64,000 nucleotides of DNA from a bacterium. GTDB taxonomy: Bacteria > UBP6 > UBA1177. A program made the translations under genes and the position numbers. Below the pieces are notes generated by a model. The model was not told the DNA's origin. It saw only the letters and a program-made list of their open reading frames with translations, and did not search any database. Numbering within the stretch: the first letter of the stretch is position 1; each line of letters starts with the position of its first letter. This document shows positions 26,596-34,583 of the stretch, piece after piece. The stretch spans positions 62,001 to 126,000 of the forward strand of contig JAGCNV010000019.1 of the NCBI GenBank assembly GCA_017645765.1. The letters are read 5' to 3'.

Positions 26596-27338
26596 TGCTC
26601 AGAACCGAGAATCTTACCGCCGGATACGGAGCGGGAACGATTCTCGAAGACATAACCTTCCAGATCGAAAAAGGGGAGCGTTTCATCGTTTTAGGCGAGT
26701 CAGGCTGCGGAAAATCGACTTTGATGAAGGCGATCGTCGGCTTGAACCCGCCGACAAGCGGAAAAATTTTTTTCCACGAAGAAGAGATAATTCACCCTAT
26801 GCCTGAAAACTCTGATTTTTATAAGAAAATCGGTATCTTATATCAGAACTCGGCGCTCCTCAATTCGCTCACTCTCGAAGAAAATATCATGCTTCCGATA
26901 ACGATGCACTATCCCGATTTTTCTAAAAAAACTGCGAAAGATATTGCCGATGAGAAACTTGCAATGGTCAATCTCTATAAACACCGCGACAAGTTTCCGC
27001 AGGAGCTTTCGGGCGGTATGAAAAAAAGGGGAGCACTTGCGAGAGCGCTTGTTCTTGACCCTGACATTATCTTTTTCGATGAGCCTCAGGCGGGTCTTGA
27101 CCCCGTTACGGCGCGAGATCTCGACATGCTTTTCATCAAACTCAACGAGCAGCTTGGAACGACATATTTCATTGTAACACACGAGCTTCTTTCGATAAAA
27201 AGAACTGCTCAGAAAGTTCTCATGCTTGCCGACAAACATGTCCTTTTCTCAGGTACATTCGACGGAGCGATGGCTTCGGAAATATTCAAGGTCCAGCGCT
27301 TTTTCAATGTCGATAAATACAGCAAAAATCAGGCTTAA
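26595..27338 (+). CDS. MlaF-like ABC transporter ATP-binding protein
   Basis: 247 residues from the ATG at 26595, which overlaps the pckA stop. An ATG 15 bp upstream is also possible. ABC ATPase: Walker A LGESGCGKSTLMKAI, Q-loop YQNSALLNSLTLEENIMLP, signature LSGGMKKRGALARAL, Walker B PDIIFFDEPQAGLDP, switch His in VTHEL. The LSGGM-K-R and QNSALLNS features match the Mla/Ttg2A lipid-transport subfamily. The permease (MlaE) and substrate-binding (MlaD) genes are not in the window, so this is an orphan ATPase attached to pckA. Ends 9 bp from the convergent gene. Confidence 0.88.
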   Translation: MLRTENLTAGYGAGTILEDITFQIEKGERFIVLGESGCGKSTLMKAIVGLNPPTSGKIFFHEEEIIHPMPENSDFYKKIGILYQNSALLNSLTLEENIMLPITMHYPDFSKKTAKDIADEKLAMVNLYKHRDKFPQELSGGMKKRGALARALVLDPDIIFFDEPQAGLDPVTARDLDMLFIKLNEQLGTTYFIVTHELLSIKRTAQKVLMLADKHVLFSGTFDGAMASEIFKVQRFFNVDKYSKNQA

Positions 27339-27347
27339 ATCTAAAAA

Positions 27348-28868
27348 CTAAAATATCAGAGCGGAACATCCGCTGAATTTGATTTCTTCCTTGCAGATAT
27401 TGTGTGAATTGCAGACGAGTCCGGAGTCGCATCTTCCGTTTGAGTAACACTCGCCGTGAAGTTTTCCCTGTTCGGGATTGGTGTTTTCAGGATCATCTTT
27501 TTCGCTTGACTGGTCGCCGCTGTCGGCGGTATCTGAATCACCGCTGTCGGTCTTGCCGGAATCAGTATCTGCGGTATCTCCGGTATCAGTGTCGGTGTCA
27601 GTATTACCGATGTCGTGTGCAACCGTGTCGATACTGACGATGAGGAGATTCGTATAAACCTGATCCTGATTGGCTCCGATTTTGAGATTGAAACGCTTGT
27701 CTCCTTTCATAAATCTGCCGCTGAAAGGACCTGACGGGCTTGTATCAACAACAAGAATGTCGGCATCCATCGCGTATTCGATCGGATTCGTCTCGTCAAG
27801 CATATTGTCAGGATTACCGATACACCAGTAATCGTCGATGCTTTTCCATCCGAAAACCGAGGAAATCGAGTTGAACATTTCGGTATAGAGAAAAGGCGTT
27901 GTTTTCTGCGGGTTGCATTTGTTGAAGATGGGCGCGAAATTGTCCGGATCGCTCTGACCGCTGATTAAAAGACCTTCAGGGTTGTTCGAATAGACGGCAT
28001 TTGCAAGACCGGGATCACCTTCAAAAGCGACGAAAGCGAGCTTGATGACTGCTTCGTCCGGAAGTTCGAAGCCTGAGACATTGATAATTGTCGAACTATT
28101 ATTATATGCGGAAAGACCGTTGTAGAAGTAGATTTTTTTTGCGCTGATATGCGACGAAGTATAGACAAAAGGCATGAACCAACCGCCGACCAAGCCGCTT
28201 GTGGAGAGGTAGTTATGGTGATTCGAGCACTCCATATTTCTTACATTGTAGTCACCGTAAAGAGCTTCGCCTGAGTTCATACCTGCCGCTTTACCCATTG
28301 TGATAATTTCTTTCATGAAGTCGGAAACTTCGACACGATAGGTGTAAACGCCTGTGTCTCCCGCATCGTTATGCATATTCAGAGCTTCGTATTCAAAGTT
28401 GCCTATTGTAGTTGCCGCAAGGTTGCCCTGAAATGAAGCGGAGATTACCCTTGACAATGTTATTTCAGGATGTGATGCATTCTTGAAGTTAAGGGTTACT
28501 GAATTGTCAGTCAGACCGTCGAGATTGTCGGGGTCCTGAGTCGAAAGCCAAACAAGGAAAGCACGGTCAATTTCTGCGTCTTCGGGAATGTGCTTGGATG
28601 TCAAAGTGTAAGTCGAGCCGACATCCTGGTCAAGGCATGTGTCAGCCTGCGGGTTCTGCGCAGTGTTGTCATTGTCGGTTCCGGCCTGATTTACTTCTCC
28701 TGTGATACGGGCAACTAACGTTTTGTGCATGATGAAGAAGTCCCAGTTGCCTTCTTCCCATTTTAGTTCAGAGCCGTCGGGAGCGTGCGAGATACCGTTG
28801 TCGCCGATTGCCGCGAACATGAAAAATGGAAGAAAAACTATAAAAACTATCAATAATTTTTTCATCAT
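27348..28868 (-). CDS. Secreted protein with Asp/Thr linker and C-terminal GCS tag
   Basis: 506 residues. Signal peptide MMKKLLIVFIVFLPFFMFAA. A large beta-rich domain (about 20-410) of unknown family with features such as IPEDAEIDRAFLVWLSTQDPD and GFELPDEAVIKLAFVAFEGDPG is followed by a linker of Asp/Thr/Ser/Gly repeats (about 418-455) and a short Cys-rich motif (CYSNGRCDSGLVCNSHNIC). The end is F-S-G-C-S-A-L-I-F with Cys sixth from the C-terminus, the same tail as other secreted proteins here. AGGAGG precedes two adjacent ATGs (28868 or 28865). Last gene of the operon starting with an XRE regulator. 7 bp after the CsgG-like gene. Confidence 0.82.
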   Translation of the reverse strand: MMKKLLIVFIVFLPFFMFAAIGDNGISHAPDGSELKWEEGNWDFFIMHKTLVARITGEVNQAGTDNDNTAQNPQADTCLDQDVGSTYTLTSKHIPEDAEIDRAFLVWLSTQDPDNLDGLTDNSVTLNFKNASHPEITLSRVISASFQGNLAATTIGNFEYEALNMHNDAGDTGVYTYRVEVSDFMKEIITMGKAAGMNSGEALYGDYNVRNMECSNHHNYLSTSGLVGGWFMPFVYTSSHISAKKIYFYNGLSAYNNSSTIINVSGFELPDEAVIKLAFVAFEGDPGLANAVYSNNPEGLLISGQSDPDNFAPIFNKCNPQKTTPFLYTEMFNSISSVFGWKSIDDYWCIGNPDNMLDETNPIEYAMDADILVVDTSPSGPFSGRFMKGDKRFNLKIGANQDQVYTNLLIVSIDTVAHDIGNTDTDTDTGDTADTDSGKTDSGDSDTADSGDQSSEKDDPENTNPEQGKLHGECYSNGRCDSGLVCNSHNICKEEIKFSGCSALIF

Positions 28869-28875
28869 AAACCTC

Positions 28876-29901
28876 CTACCAGTTCAACGCGAATTGAAGT
28901 GTTCCGGCAGCGGGATTCGCACTGAAAGAGAGGTTGTATTTTTGCTGCACCTCTTTTTCGCCTTTTAACTTGATGCTGTAAAGGACAACGCCGGTCGCAA
29001 TCAGTGCGGCGCCGACACCTGCAGTGACTCCGCCGACAATCATAAAGGTTTTCCGTTTTTTGTCCGCACGGTTCACTTGTTTGCGAAAATCGTCTTCCTT
29101 ATCGATATTGCTATCCAGGTATTGTTGATAATAATTACTGCGTTTCTTTTTCCATTCGTTCATGGAGTAAAACGAAATTCCGCTGACAACTCCGGCAGCG
29201 ACTCCTGCGACAAGAGTCGTTGTAGCGACCGCGATTCTCGTTTTTCTGCCTGCCTGGTTGAGTTCGTCTTTGAATTTCTGTTTTTCTTCTGCTGCTTTCC
29301 GGCGCTCTTCAGCTCTTTTTCTCTGTTCTTCTTCTGCTTTTGTCTTTTCAGCATTCTCTTTTTCTTCAAGATTTTCAGATTTGACAGGTTCTTGAGCTTT
29401 TGCTGCTTCATCATTGTGTTTGATCTGCGTTCCTGAAATCTGTTCCGCTATTTTGTCGAGAGCCGAAACAAGTGATGTCTCCGATCCGTCAAAATTCTGT
29501 TTTGCTCCGATGACTGTCGCTTCTTTCTCAAGGTCGATAAGTTCCGAAGTAATAACGTAAACTCCGCCTAAAGAGTTGATTGACGTCCTTAGAATCGTGT
29601 CGGCTGAAAGTGCCTGCCCGAGCGGAATCTGGCAGTTTTTGTCGTTGCAGATTTTGTATGATTCTTTTTTCATTTCGGCAATCATTACTTTTTCCTGACG
29701 CTCTTTCGCAATGACGATGAACTTGTTCGATGCTACGAATGCGCTACGGATGTATTCTGTCGCGTCGGACAATGTTTTTTCAGACAAAGTTCCGCTTCTG
29801 TCTTCAAATTCCATAACGGCAAGTTTTAACTTTTCGTCATCGTCGGCAAACAGATTCGCTGCCGAGATCAAAAAAAGAAAAAGCATGAAGATTTTTTTCA
29901 T
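28876..29901 (-). CDS. CsgG/LpoB-like secreted protein with paired C-terminal membrane segments
   Basis: 341 residues. Signal peptide MKKIFMLFLFLISAANLFAD. Residues about 25-155 resemble the CsgG/LpoB/TolB-N-like fold that binds peptidoglycan synthases or forms curli pores: KLKLAVMEFEDRSGTLSEKT, then FIVIAKERQEKVMIAEMK and GQALSADTILRTSINSLGGVYVITSELIDLEK. A Glu/Lys/Arg-rich coiled coil follows (about 165-218), then two hydrophobic helices (about 222-245 and 285-310). The end QFALNW resembles an outer-membrane strand terminus. Such proteins with a CsgG-like N-domain and paired helices are common in predatory and social deltaproteobacteria, role unproven. 24 bp after the 189-residue gene. Confidence 0.7.
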   Translation of the reverse strand: MKKIFMLFLFLISAANLFADDDEKLKLAVMEFEDRSGTLSEKTLSDATEYIRSAFVASNKFIVIAKERQEKVMIAEMKKESYKICNDKNCQIPLGQALSADTILRTSINSLGGVYVITSELIDLEKEATVIGAKQNFDGSETSLVSALDKIAEQISGTQIKHNDEAAKAQEPVKSENLEEKENAEKTKAEEEQRKRAEERRKAAEEKQKFKDELNQAGRKTRIAVATTTLVAGVAAGVVSGISFYSMNEWKKKRSNYYQQYLDSNIDKEDDFRKQVNRADKKRKTFMIVGGVTAGVGAALIATGVVLYSIKLKGEKEVQQKYNLSFSANPAAGTLQFALNW

Positions 29902-29925
29902 TTTTATCTCCGAAAACGTTGCTGA

Positions 29926-30495
29926 TCACCTTTTTACCGGCTTGATTTTGACTTTTCCGTCTTCGTAGTAGACATCAAACGAGAAGTTGTTTCCGAATTT
30001 TTCGCGGACATCGCCGATTTTTTTAGTGAGCATTTCGGCTACAGCATCGAAACTGTATGCCTTGTTTGTGTATTTTTTGCTTAACTCTATAAATTTATTA
30101 GCGGTTTGATCGATCATTGCACTCATGGCAAATGCTTCGGCATCACGCCTTTCGATTGAATTTGCCGCCGATTTCAGATCACTCAGATCGCTGCTGCCGG
30201 CACATCCGAAGAATTTACAGCCTGGTTTCGCGCGTCCTTCCTCGATGTCGCGGACGCATCTTTCCCATTTCTGACGGTAAGTCGTGAAGCGGTTTACGAG
30301 CTGCGTCGCCAGATTCTGCTCGACGAGATTCTGTGACATCGTGGCGTTTTTCATCAGAAGAGAGACTTCTTTCTTCATGTTTTCCAAGGCCTGAAGCGGA
30401 GCTTTTTTCTCCTGAGCCGTGAAATACATATTGAAATCGTGATCTAATTTTTCTATTTTTGTGATGAGAGTCGAAACGAATTCGCCGATCTGCAT
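29926..30495 (-). CDS. Hypothetical helical protein
   Basis: 189 residues, no signal peptide. Almost wholly helical by composition, with a coiled-coil-like first half (IEKLDHDFNMYFTAQEKKAPLQALENMKKEV) and a central KPGCKFFGCAG segment holding three of its four cysteines region. I do not recognise the family. Its start overlaps the stop of the lipoprotein gene as TAATG, so the two products are probably made in fixed ratio. It could be the cytoplasmic partner of the envelope proteins encoded around it, which is only inference. Confidence 0.7.
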   Translation of the reverse strand: MQIGEFVSTLITKIEKLDHDFNMYFTAQEKKAPLQALENMKKEVSLLMKNATMSQNLVEQNLATQLVNRFTTYRQKWERCVRDIEEGRAKPGCKFFGCAGSSDLSDLKSAANSIERRDAEAFAMSAMIDQTANKFIELSKKYTNKAYSFDAVAEMLTKKIGDVREKFGNNFSFDVYYEDGKVKIKPVKR

Positions 30496-31355
30496 TATTT
30501 CTTTTTCGGAAGTTTGAGATCTTCGATTTTGATGAGTTCAGCCTGAGTCGCGACTTTGACTGCGTTGACTTCCCACTGAAGTTTGCCTGTCCAGTTGCCG
30601 TCGATATCGCCTGCATCGTAGCCGGGGATGATGATGTTTCTTTCTTCACCTGGCTGGATCGGGTAGATCTCTTCGATCTGACGGGTGTAGATTACGAAGA
30701 AAGTCTTCTCGAAAAGGACTTTCTGTTCCGCGTCGTCCATGAATTTTACGAGAACGCCGACATAGCTGAGCGGTTTGTCGGTGTTGTTTTTAACTGTTGC
30801 ATCCATCATATACTGAGCAGTAGGACCGTCGCCGACTTCGCCGTTGCGGAGGTTCTTGACTTCGATTTTGTCTTTGTAAAGTTTCGCGGTTTCGATAAGT
30901 TCAGGATCAATGGGAATTTCGATCGAATCGCGTTTCCGCTCTTCAAGGATCTGGTCTATTCTTTCCTGAAGTCTAACCTGCCATTTGCCGTTGTTTTTGC
31001 TTGCGTAGTAGGTGATTTTTGCGTCTGGAAGCTTGTTGAAAGCGACTTTCTGACCGGTATATTCGGTTTCCATGATCGCTTTGTCGCCGGCTTCGTTGAC
31101 CTTTATCGGCTTGTTTTTAAGGAACATCACGTTACCGGAAATGTTCTGAGCATCTTCGATGAACTTTTTCTGGCCGACAACTTCCTGCGATTCCTGGTCA
31201 AGCATTTCCCATGCTCTTGCAAAATTTTTCGCTTTGAGAAGTTCGACATAGGATTCTATCGTTTTTTCTGCTTCGCCTTTCGAACCGGCGCATGAAACTG
31301 CGAAAAACGCAAGGAAAAGTGTGAAAATCAAACCTGTGAACTGAAATTTTTTCAT
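30495..31355 (-). CDS. Lipoprotein, DUF4878-like N-terminus
   Basis: 286 residues. Signal peptide with lipobox FAVSC (Cys22). The first mature part (GEAEKTIESYVELLKAKNFARAWEMLDQESQEVVGQKKF) resembles the NTF2-like DUF4878 lipoprotein domain. The second half (about 165-275) is a beta-sandwich-like region with MMDATVKNNTDKPLSYVGVLVKFMD and YPIQPGEERNIIIPGY, reminiscent of FxLYD-type domains. GAGG 7 nt before the ATG. It lies 15 bp after the XRE gene and overlaps the next gene by one base. Likely an envelope component of the operon. Confidence 0.75.
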   Translation of the reverse strand: MKKFQFTGLIFTLFLAFFAVSCAGSKGEAEKTIESYVELLKAKNFARAWEMLDQESQEVVGQKKFIEDAQNISGNVMFLKNKPIKVNEAGDKAIMETEYTGQKVAFNKLPDAKITYYASKNNGKWQVRLQERIDQILEERKRDSIEIPIDPELIETAKLYKDKIEVKNLRNGEVGDGPTAQYMMDATVKNNTDKPLSYVGVLVKFMDDAEQKVLFEKTFFVIYTRQIEEIYPIQPGEERNIIIPGYDAGDIDGNWTGKLQWEVNAVKVATQAELIKIEDLKLPKKK

Positions 31356-31370
31356 TTTTTACCTCGTTTT

Positions 31371-31583
31371 TTAATTATTTTCAGGAAAAACTTCGTCTTT
31401 TTCATCGAAAGTGAGACCCAATGCCTCAATAATCTTTCTTTTTGTCGAAAGGCGGCAGTCATAGCCTCTTTCTATTCTGTCGAGAGTTACGAGCGAAATT
31501 TCGGCTTCTCTGGCAAGCTCGGTTTTGCTTATAAGCCTTTGTTCTCTTATTGTTTTTAAATTGTTTGTCTTTTCTTTTTCCAT
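31371..31583 (-). CDS. Small XRE-family helix-turn-helix regulator
   Basis: 70 residues, a single Cro/C1-type HTH: NLKTIREQRLISKTELAREAEISLVTLDRIERGYDCRLSTKRKIIEALG (region residues 8-57). No effector domain. GGAGTATGCT precedes the ATG. As the first gene of a five-gene operon (lipoprotein, 189-residue protein, CsgG-like protein, GCS-tagged secreted protein) it is likely an autorepressor of the whole unit. Confidence 0.9.
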   Translation of the reverse strand: MEKEKTNNLKTIREQRLISKTELAREAEISLVTLDRIERGYDCRLSTKRKIIEALGLTFDEKDEVFPENN

Positions 31584-31606
31584 AGCATACTCCTAAAAAA
31601 CGAAAA

Positions 31607-31634
31607 ATTTTAGTCCGAAAGCGCTTCAAGTCAA
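31607..31634 (-). promoter_or_regulatory. Promoter of the XRE/lipoprotein/CsgG-like operon
   Basis: Minus strand: TTGACT (31629-31634), 16-bp spacer, TAAAAT (31607-31612), 23 bp before the XRE start codon. The -10 lies in CTTTCGGACTAAAAT, nearly the same as the -10 region of the promoter at 34443-34469. Confidence 0.7.
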
Positions 31635-31707
31635 GAGTTTTGAAGATTTTAAGAAATTTCCACTGTTGAAAAAAGTTCTATGCTGATTTTATTGGATGAA
31701 TCACAGG

Positions 31708-32229
31708 TTATTTTTCTATGCCTGTTCTAGCTTCGACGCCTTTCGTGTAGTAGTGCTTGATCTCTTTCATTTCGGTTACGAGATCGGCCGCGTCAATGAG
31801 TTCCTGCGGCGCGTATCTGCCTGTGATTACGACTTCGACGCCTTCCGCACGGCTGTTTACGGCTTCAAGAAGTTCTTCAACGGAGAACAGTTTGTAGAAA
31901 AGGGCGATATTGGCTTCATCCATGATGACGACGTCGTGTCTGCCTTCTTTGAGGATTTTACTCATTTCGGCAAGACCGTCTTTCGCGATTTTGATATCGT
32001 GTTCGGTCGGAGCTTTGACGATGAAGCAGTCTGCGCCGTACTGTCTGATTTCGATATTTTTTATAAAATCAGGCATTTTAAGTTCGCTGTAGGGCATCCC
32101 TTTGACGAACTGGCCGATGAAAACTTTTTTGCCTGCCATTGCTGCTCTCAGCGCAAGTCCGAAAGCTGCCGTCGTTTTTCCTTTTCCGTTGCCGGTGTAG
32201 ACCTGAATGTAACCTTTGCGATCTTCCAT
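31708..32229 (-). CDS. cobO: Corrinoid adenosyltransferase (CobO/BtuR)
   Basis: 173 residues. ATP:cob(I)alamin adenosyltransferase of the BtuR/CobO type, making the adenosyl ligand of coenzyme B12. P-loop GNGKGKTTAAFGLALRA is at the start, then IGQFVKGMPYSE, the Walker B-like DVVIMDEANIAL and VVITGRYAPQELIDAADLVTEMKEIKHYY. No other cobalamin gene is near, consistent with corrinoid salvage. RBS AGGAG. Last gene of a TPR protein - unknown - cobO operon, 9 bp after the preceding gene. Confidence 0.95.
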   Translation of the reverse strand: MEDRKGYIQVYTGNGKGKTTAAFGLALRAAMAGKKVFIGQFVKGMPYSELKMPDFIKNIEIRQYGADCFIVKAPTEHDIKIAKDGLAEMSKILKEGRHDVVIMDEANIALFYKLFSVEELLEAVNSRAEGVEVVITGRYAPQELIDAADLVTEMKEIKHYYTKGVEARTGIEK

Positions 32230-32238
32230 TTCTTTCTC

Positions 32239-32751
32239 CTATGAATTTTCCTTGATTTCTTTAAGCGATTCCTTGAGAAGCGGCAGTGCTGAAGCGATTG
32301 TCTGCTCGATTTTTTCGATATCGGCTTCATTTTTTATAGTGAACGAAATTTTGAAGCTGTTCCCCTCCGCAAAATCGGGAAATGTGATTTCTCCTCCTGT
32401 TGCGGCGCAGAATTTGTTTTTGAGCTTCGTAAAATTCGCCTGCTTTCTGCTCCAGAACGGATAGCGCAGGTTGTAAAGCCGGTTCATAAGCTCTTCGCCT
32501 TTTGTTTTTTCCGATAATGTTTCGTCGTCGAGAATCTTGAAAAATCCCGCCGATTCGAAGATTTCATCAAACGGTTTTCCTTCACGCAGTCCGATTTCAC
32601 GCGTGTAGCGGACAAAATTTTTGAACGAGTTTGCATTGAGATCGGCTTTTTCAAGAATCCGGAGCGAAAATTCAAGAAGTTCCGGCTCTTTCTGGAACGA
32701 ACCTGCGATTTTCGGGTTTATCCCGCGTTTTTCTAAAATTGAAATATCCAT
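32239..32751 (-). CDS. Hypothetical protein
   Basis: 170 residues, soluble, charged and mostly helical. Notable segments: RYTREIGLREGKPFDEIFESAG, LRYPFWSRKQANFTKLKNKF, and a final KISFTIKNEADIEKIEQTIASALPLLKESL. The middle resembles a short ParB-like or nuclease-related helical region only superficially, so I assign no family. It begins 2 bp after the TPR gene and ends 9 bp before cobO, so it belongs to that operon. Confidence 0.7.
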   Translation of the reverse strand: MDISILEKRGINPKIAGSFQKEPELLEFSLRILEKADLNANSFKNFVRYTREIGLREGKPFDEIFESAGFFKILDDETLSEKTKGEELMNRLYNLRYPFWSRKQANFTKLKNKFCAATGGEITFPDFAEGNSFKISFTIKNEADIEKIEQTIASALPLLKESLKEIKENS

Positions 32752-32753
32752 GA

Positions 32754-33488
32754 TTACCGCGTGAAAGTTCTGACACCCATGCTTTTCTGCTGATTTTTTA
32801 TCATTTTGTTCTGAAGCTTCGTCAGACCTTTTCTATCAAGCATAAGCTGGTACCACTGCTCGCCGTATTTTTCCATTTTGAACTCTTTGTTGTTCTGGAA
32901 AGCAAGAAGATGCTCCTTGATTTTCGGGTTGTCGGGCATGATTTTTGTCGCTTTCGTCAAAGTCTCGAGAGCTTTGTCACGGTTGTCCAGCTCTTCTTCA
33001 TAAATATAAGCGATTGCAGAGTAGACGAACGGATCCTTTTTGTTGAAGCGGATGAGCAGGTCGATGTTCTTGTCGATGTTTTCGGTTTTTTTGTTCTTGA
33101 TGCAGCCGATTATGTACATCAGATAGCCCATCATTATGCGCGGATTTGAATTTTTGAGATACTTGTAGGCTTCTCCGAACTTCTTCTGGGAATAGAGGAT
33201 TATTCCGATCTGAGTGTCAATCTGCGCCTGAACAAGAAACGCATATTTGTTGTAGCGGTAACCTTCTTTCAAAGCCGTTATCGCACGGTCAAACTGCTGT
33301 TTCTGGATTTCGAAATTCGCTGCCATGAAAATTGCCTGGAGCTTTTTTGAGAAAAAGCGCTGAAAAAAAATGAAAGCTGCTAAAAAAGCGAAAAGACCGA
33401 GGAAAATTCCCAGACCGGCATTGACCAGAAAACCGAGAATCAGACCGACAGCAAGACCGATACCTAAAGAAATAAGTAGACTATACAT
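32754..33488 (-). CDS. TPR protein with N-terminal membrane anchor
   Basis: 244 residues. Two short hydrophobic segments at the N-terminus (about 5-22 and 26-45, Gly/Leu/Phe-rich) anchor the protein, leaving a cytoplasmic or periplasmic helical-repeat domain: FEIQKQQFDRAITALKEGYRYN, SQKKFGEAYKYLKNSNPRI, DPFVYSAIAYIYEEELDNRDKALETLTKATKIMPDNPKI, recognisable as TPR-like units. The end is basic (QNKMIKNQQKSMGVRTFTR). TPR proteins serve as scaffolds. AAGGAG precedes the ATG. First gene of the cobO operon. Confidence 0.8.
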   Translation of the reverse strand: MYSLLISLGIGLAVGLILGFLVNAGLGIFLGLFAFLAAFIFFQRFFSKKLQAIFMAANFEIQKQQFDRAITALKEGYRYNKYAFLVQAQIDTQIGIILYSQKKFGEAYKYLKNSNPRIMMGYLMYIIGCIKNKKTENIDKNIDLLIRFNKKDPFVYSAIAYIYEEELDNRDKALETLTKATKIMPDNPKIKEHLLAFQNNKEFKMEKYGEQWYQLMLDRKGLTKLQNKMIKNQQKSMGVRTFTR

Positions 33489-33521
33489 AAAATACTCCTT
33501 TAAAAAAACCGCGTAAATCTA

Positions 33522-33527
33522 ATTATA
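33522..33527 (-). promoter_or_regulatory. -10 element upstream of the TPR gene
   Basis: TATAAT on the minus strand, 33 bp before the TPR gene. No good -35 hexamer is present at 16-17 bp (best is TTTTTC). Confidence 0.4.
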
Positions 33528-33591
33528 AGAGAGTTTATTTCAAGAAAAATCAGCTGAATTTCGGGAAAAATCTGATAATCAGATCAGTCGA

Positions 33592-34386
33592 TTAGTAGCA
33601 GTAACCCTGAACGCAAGGCATACCGGAGCAGCATTCGCTTACGCCTTCAACACACTGCTGACCTGCCGGAACACACTGTGTTGCATTGATGATCGAGCCT
33701 GCCGAACAACCTGATGTCGAGGTTTTTGCCTGGCAGATATATTCGCCGGATTTGCAAGCATAGCATTTTGCCGGAGGATTGGTAGCGCCGGTGTTGAGTG
33801 ACGGGCAGTCATCTGTCGTGGTCGAGCAAACTGCGTTGATACATTTAGACTCGTCCGGAGAATAAAGCTGACCCTGCGGGCAAAGACCGCATACTGCGGG
33901 CGTTGCGTTGTCGCCGGTAGCGCATTTAATACCGGTAAGTCCTTTTTCTGCATAGCAGCAACCTGACGGGCAGCTTGCTTCATCGCATGCTTTGCCTGAA
34001 GCATAAACACTGACACAGCGTGCAAGTTTTTTGTTGCACATTGTGCCTGTTGTTGAGCAGTCTTCATCTTTGGTGCAGCCTTTTACACATTTTCCGCCGG
34101 TAACGCAGATCATGCATGCACCGCATTCGGAGTCTTTTGTACAAGTCTTGCCAAGATTTCCGTCTTCGCAACCGTCATCAACCGGTGGATTGTCAACGTC
34201 AGCGTCAGCATCAGCATCTGTTTCAGGAGTGTTGTCGACCGGCTCAGCCGTGTCTGCGTCGCTTACGTCGGAATCTTCAGTCGGTTCGTTGTCGGGAGTT
34301 ACTACAACAGGAGTAGGATCATCACCACATGCGATAAACATGAAAATCGCTGCAAATAATAACAATGCAAAAGACATTTTCTTCAT
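33592..34386 (-). CDS. Cys-rich lipoprotein with Asp-rich linker
   Basis: 264 residues. Signal peptide and lipobox FIAC (Cys20), then about 50 residues of Asp/Thr/Ala/Glu linker (DADADADVD and similar), then a Cys-rich region (some 28 cysteines) made of short disulfide modules such as GKTCTKDSECGACMICVTGG and CTKDEDCSTTGTMCNKKLARC. It ends PCVQGYCY, without the GCS tail. This domain plan (lipid anchor, acidic spacer, disulfide-rich head) indicates surface display. No enzymatic motif. RBS GGAGG 6 nt before the ATG. Divergent from the collagen-like gene at 34584. Confidence 0.82.
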   Translation of the reverse strand: MKKMSFALLLFAAIFMFIACGDDPTPVVVTPDNEPTEDSDVSDADTAEPVDNTPETDADADADVDNPPVDDGCEDGNLGKTCTKDSECGACMICVTGGKCVKGCTKDEDCSTTGTMCNKKLARCVSVYASGKACDEASCPSGCCYAEKGLTGIKCATGDNATPAVCGLCPQGQLYSPDESKCINAVCSTTTDDCPSLNTGATNPPAKCYACKSGEYICQAKTSTSGCSAGSIINATQCVPAGQQCVEGVSECCSGMPCVQGYCY

Positions 34387-34442
34387 CTTGAACCTCCAAA
34401 AATTATAGAATTAAATGTCAAATCAACTCAAACGCGAAAAGC

Positions 34443-34469
34443 ATTCTAGTCCGAAAAAGTTTTTTTTCA
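34443..34469 (-). promoter_or_regulatory. Promoter of the Cys-rich lipoprotein gene
   Basis: Minus strand: TTGAAA (34464-34469), 15-bp spacer, TAGAAT (34443-34448), about 57 bp before the ATG at 34386. It shares TTTCGGACTA(A/G)AAT with the promoter at 31607-31634. Confidence 0.5.
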
Positions 34470-34518
34470 ATAAAAAAGTGAAATAAAAAATATTGTTCCA
34501 CGCAAGAGCTTTCTAAAC

Positions 34519-34546
34519 TTGAATTTTTCTCCGATTTAAAGATGAT
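34519..34546 (+). promoter_or_regulatory. Possible promoter of the collagen-like genes
   Basis: TTGAAT (34519-34524), 16-bp spacer, GATGAT (34541-34546), 37 bp before the ATG. The -10 matches the consensus at only four positions. Confidence 0.4.
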
Positions 34547-34583
34547 AGGACGTTCGTTGTTTTTGATCATTTGAGGAGTAATT

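Noticed and set aside
21431-31667. Shared AACAGTGGAAAT string upstream of rpsF and the XRE gene
   Set aside because: A 12-mer pair is expected many times by chance in 64 kb, and the flanking T-runs are low complexity.
32239-32751. ParB-like or nuclease function for the 170-residue protein
   Set aside because: Only a superficial resemblance in a helical region, with no motif strong enough to name a family.
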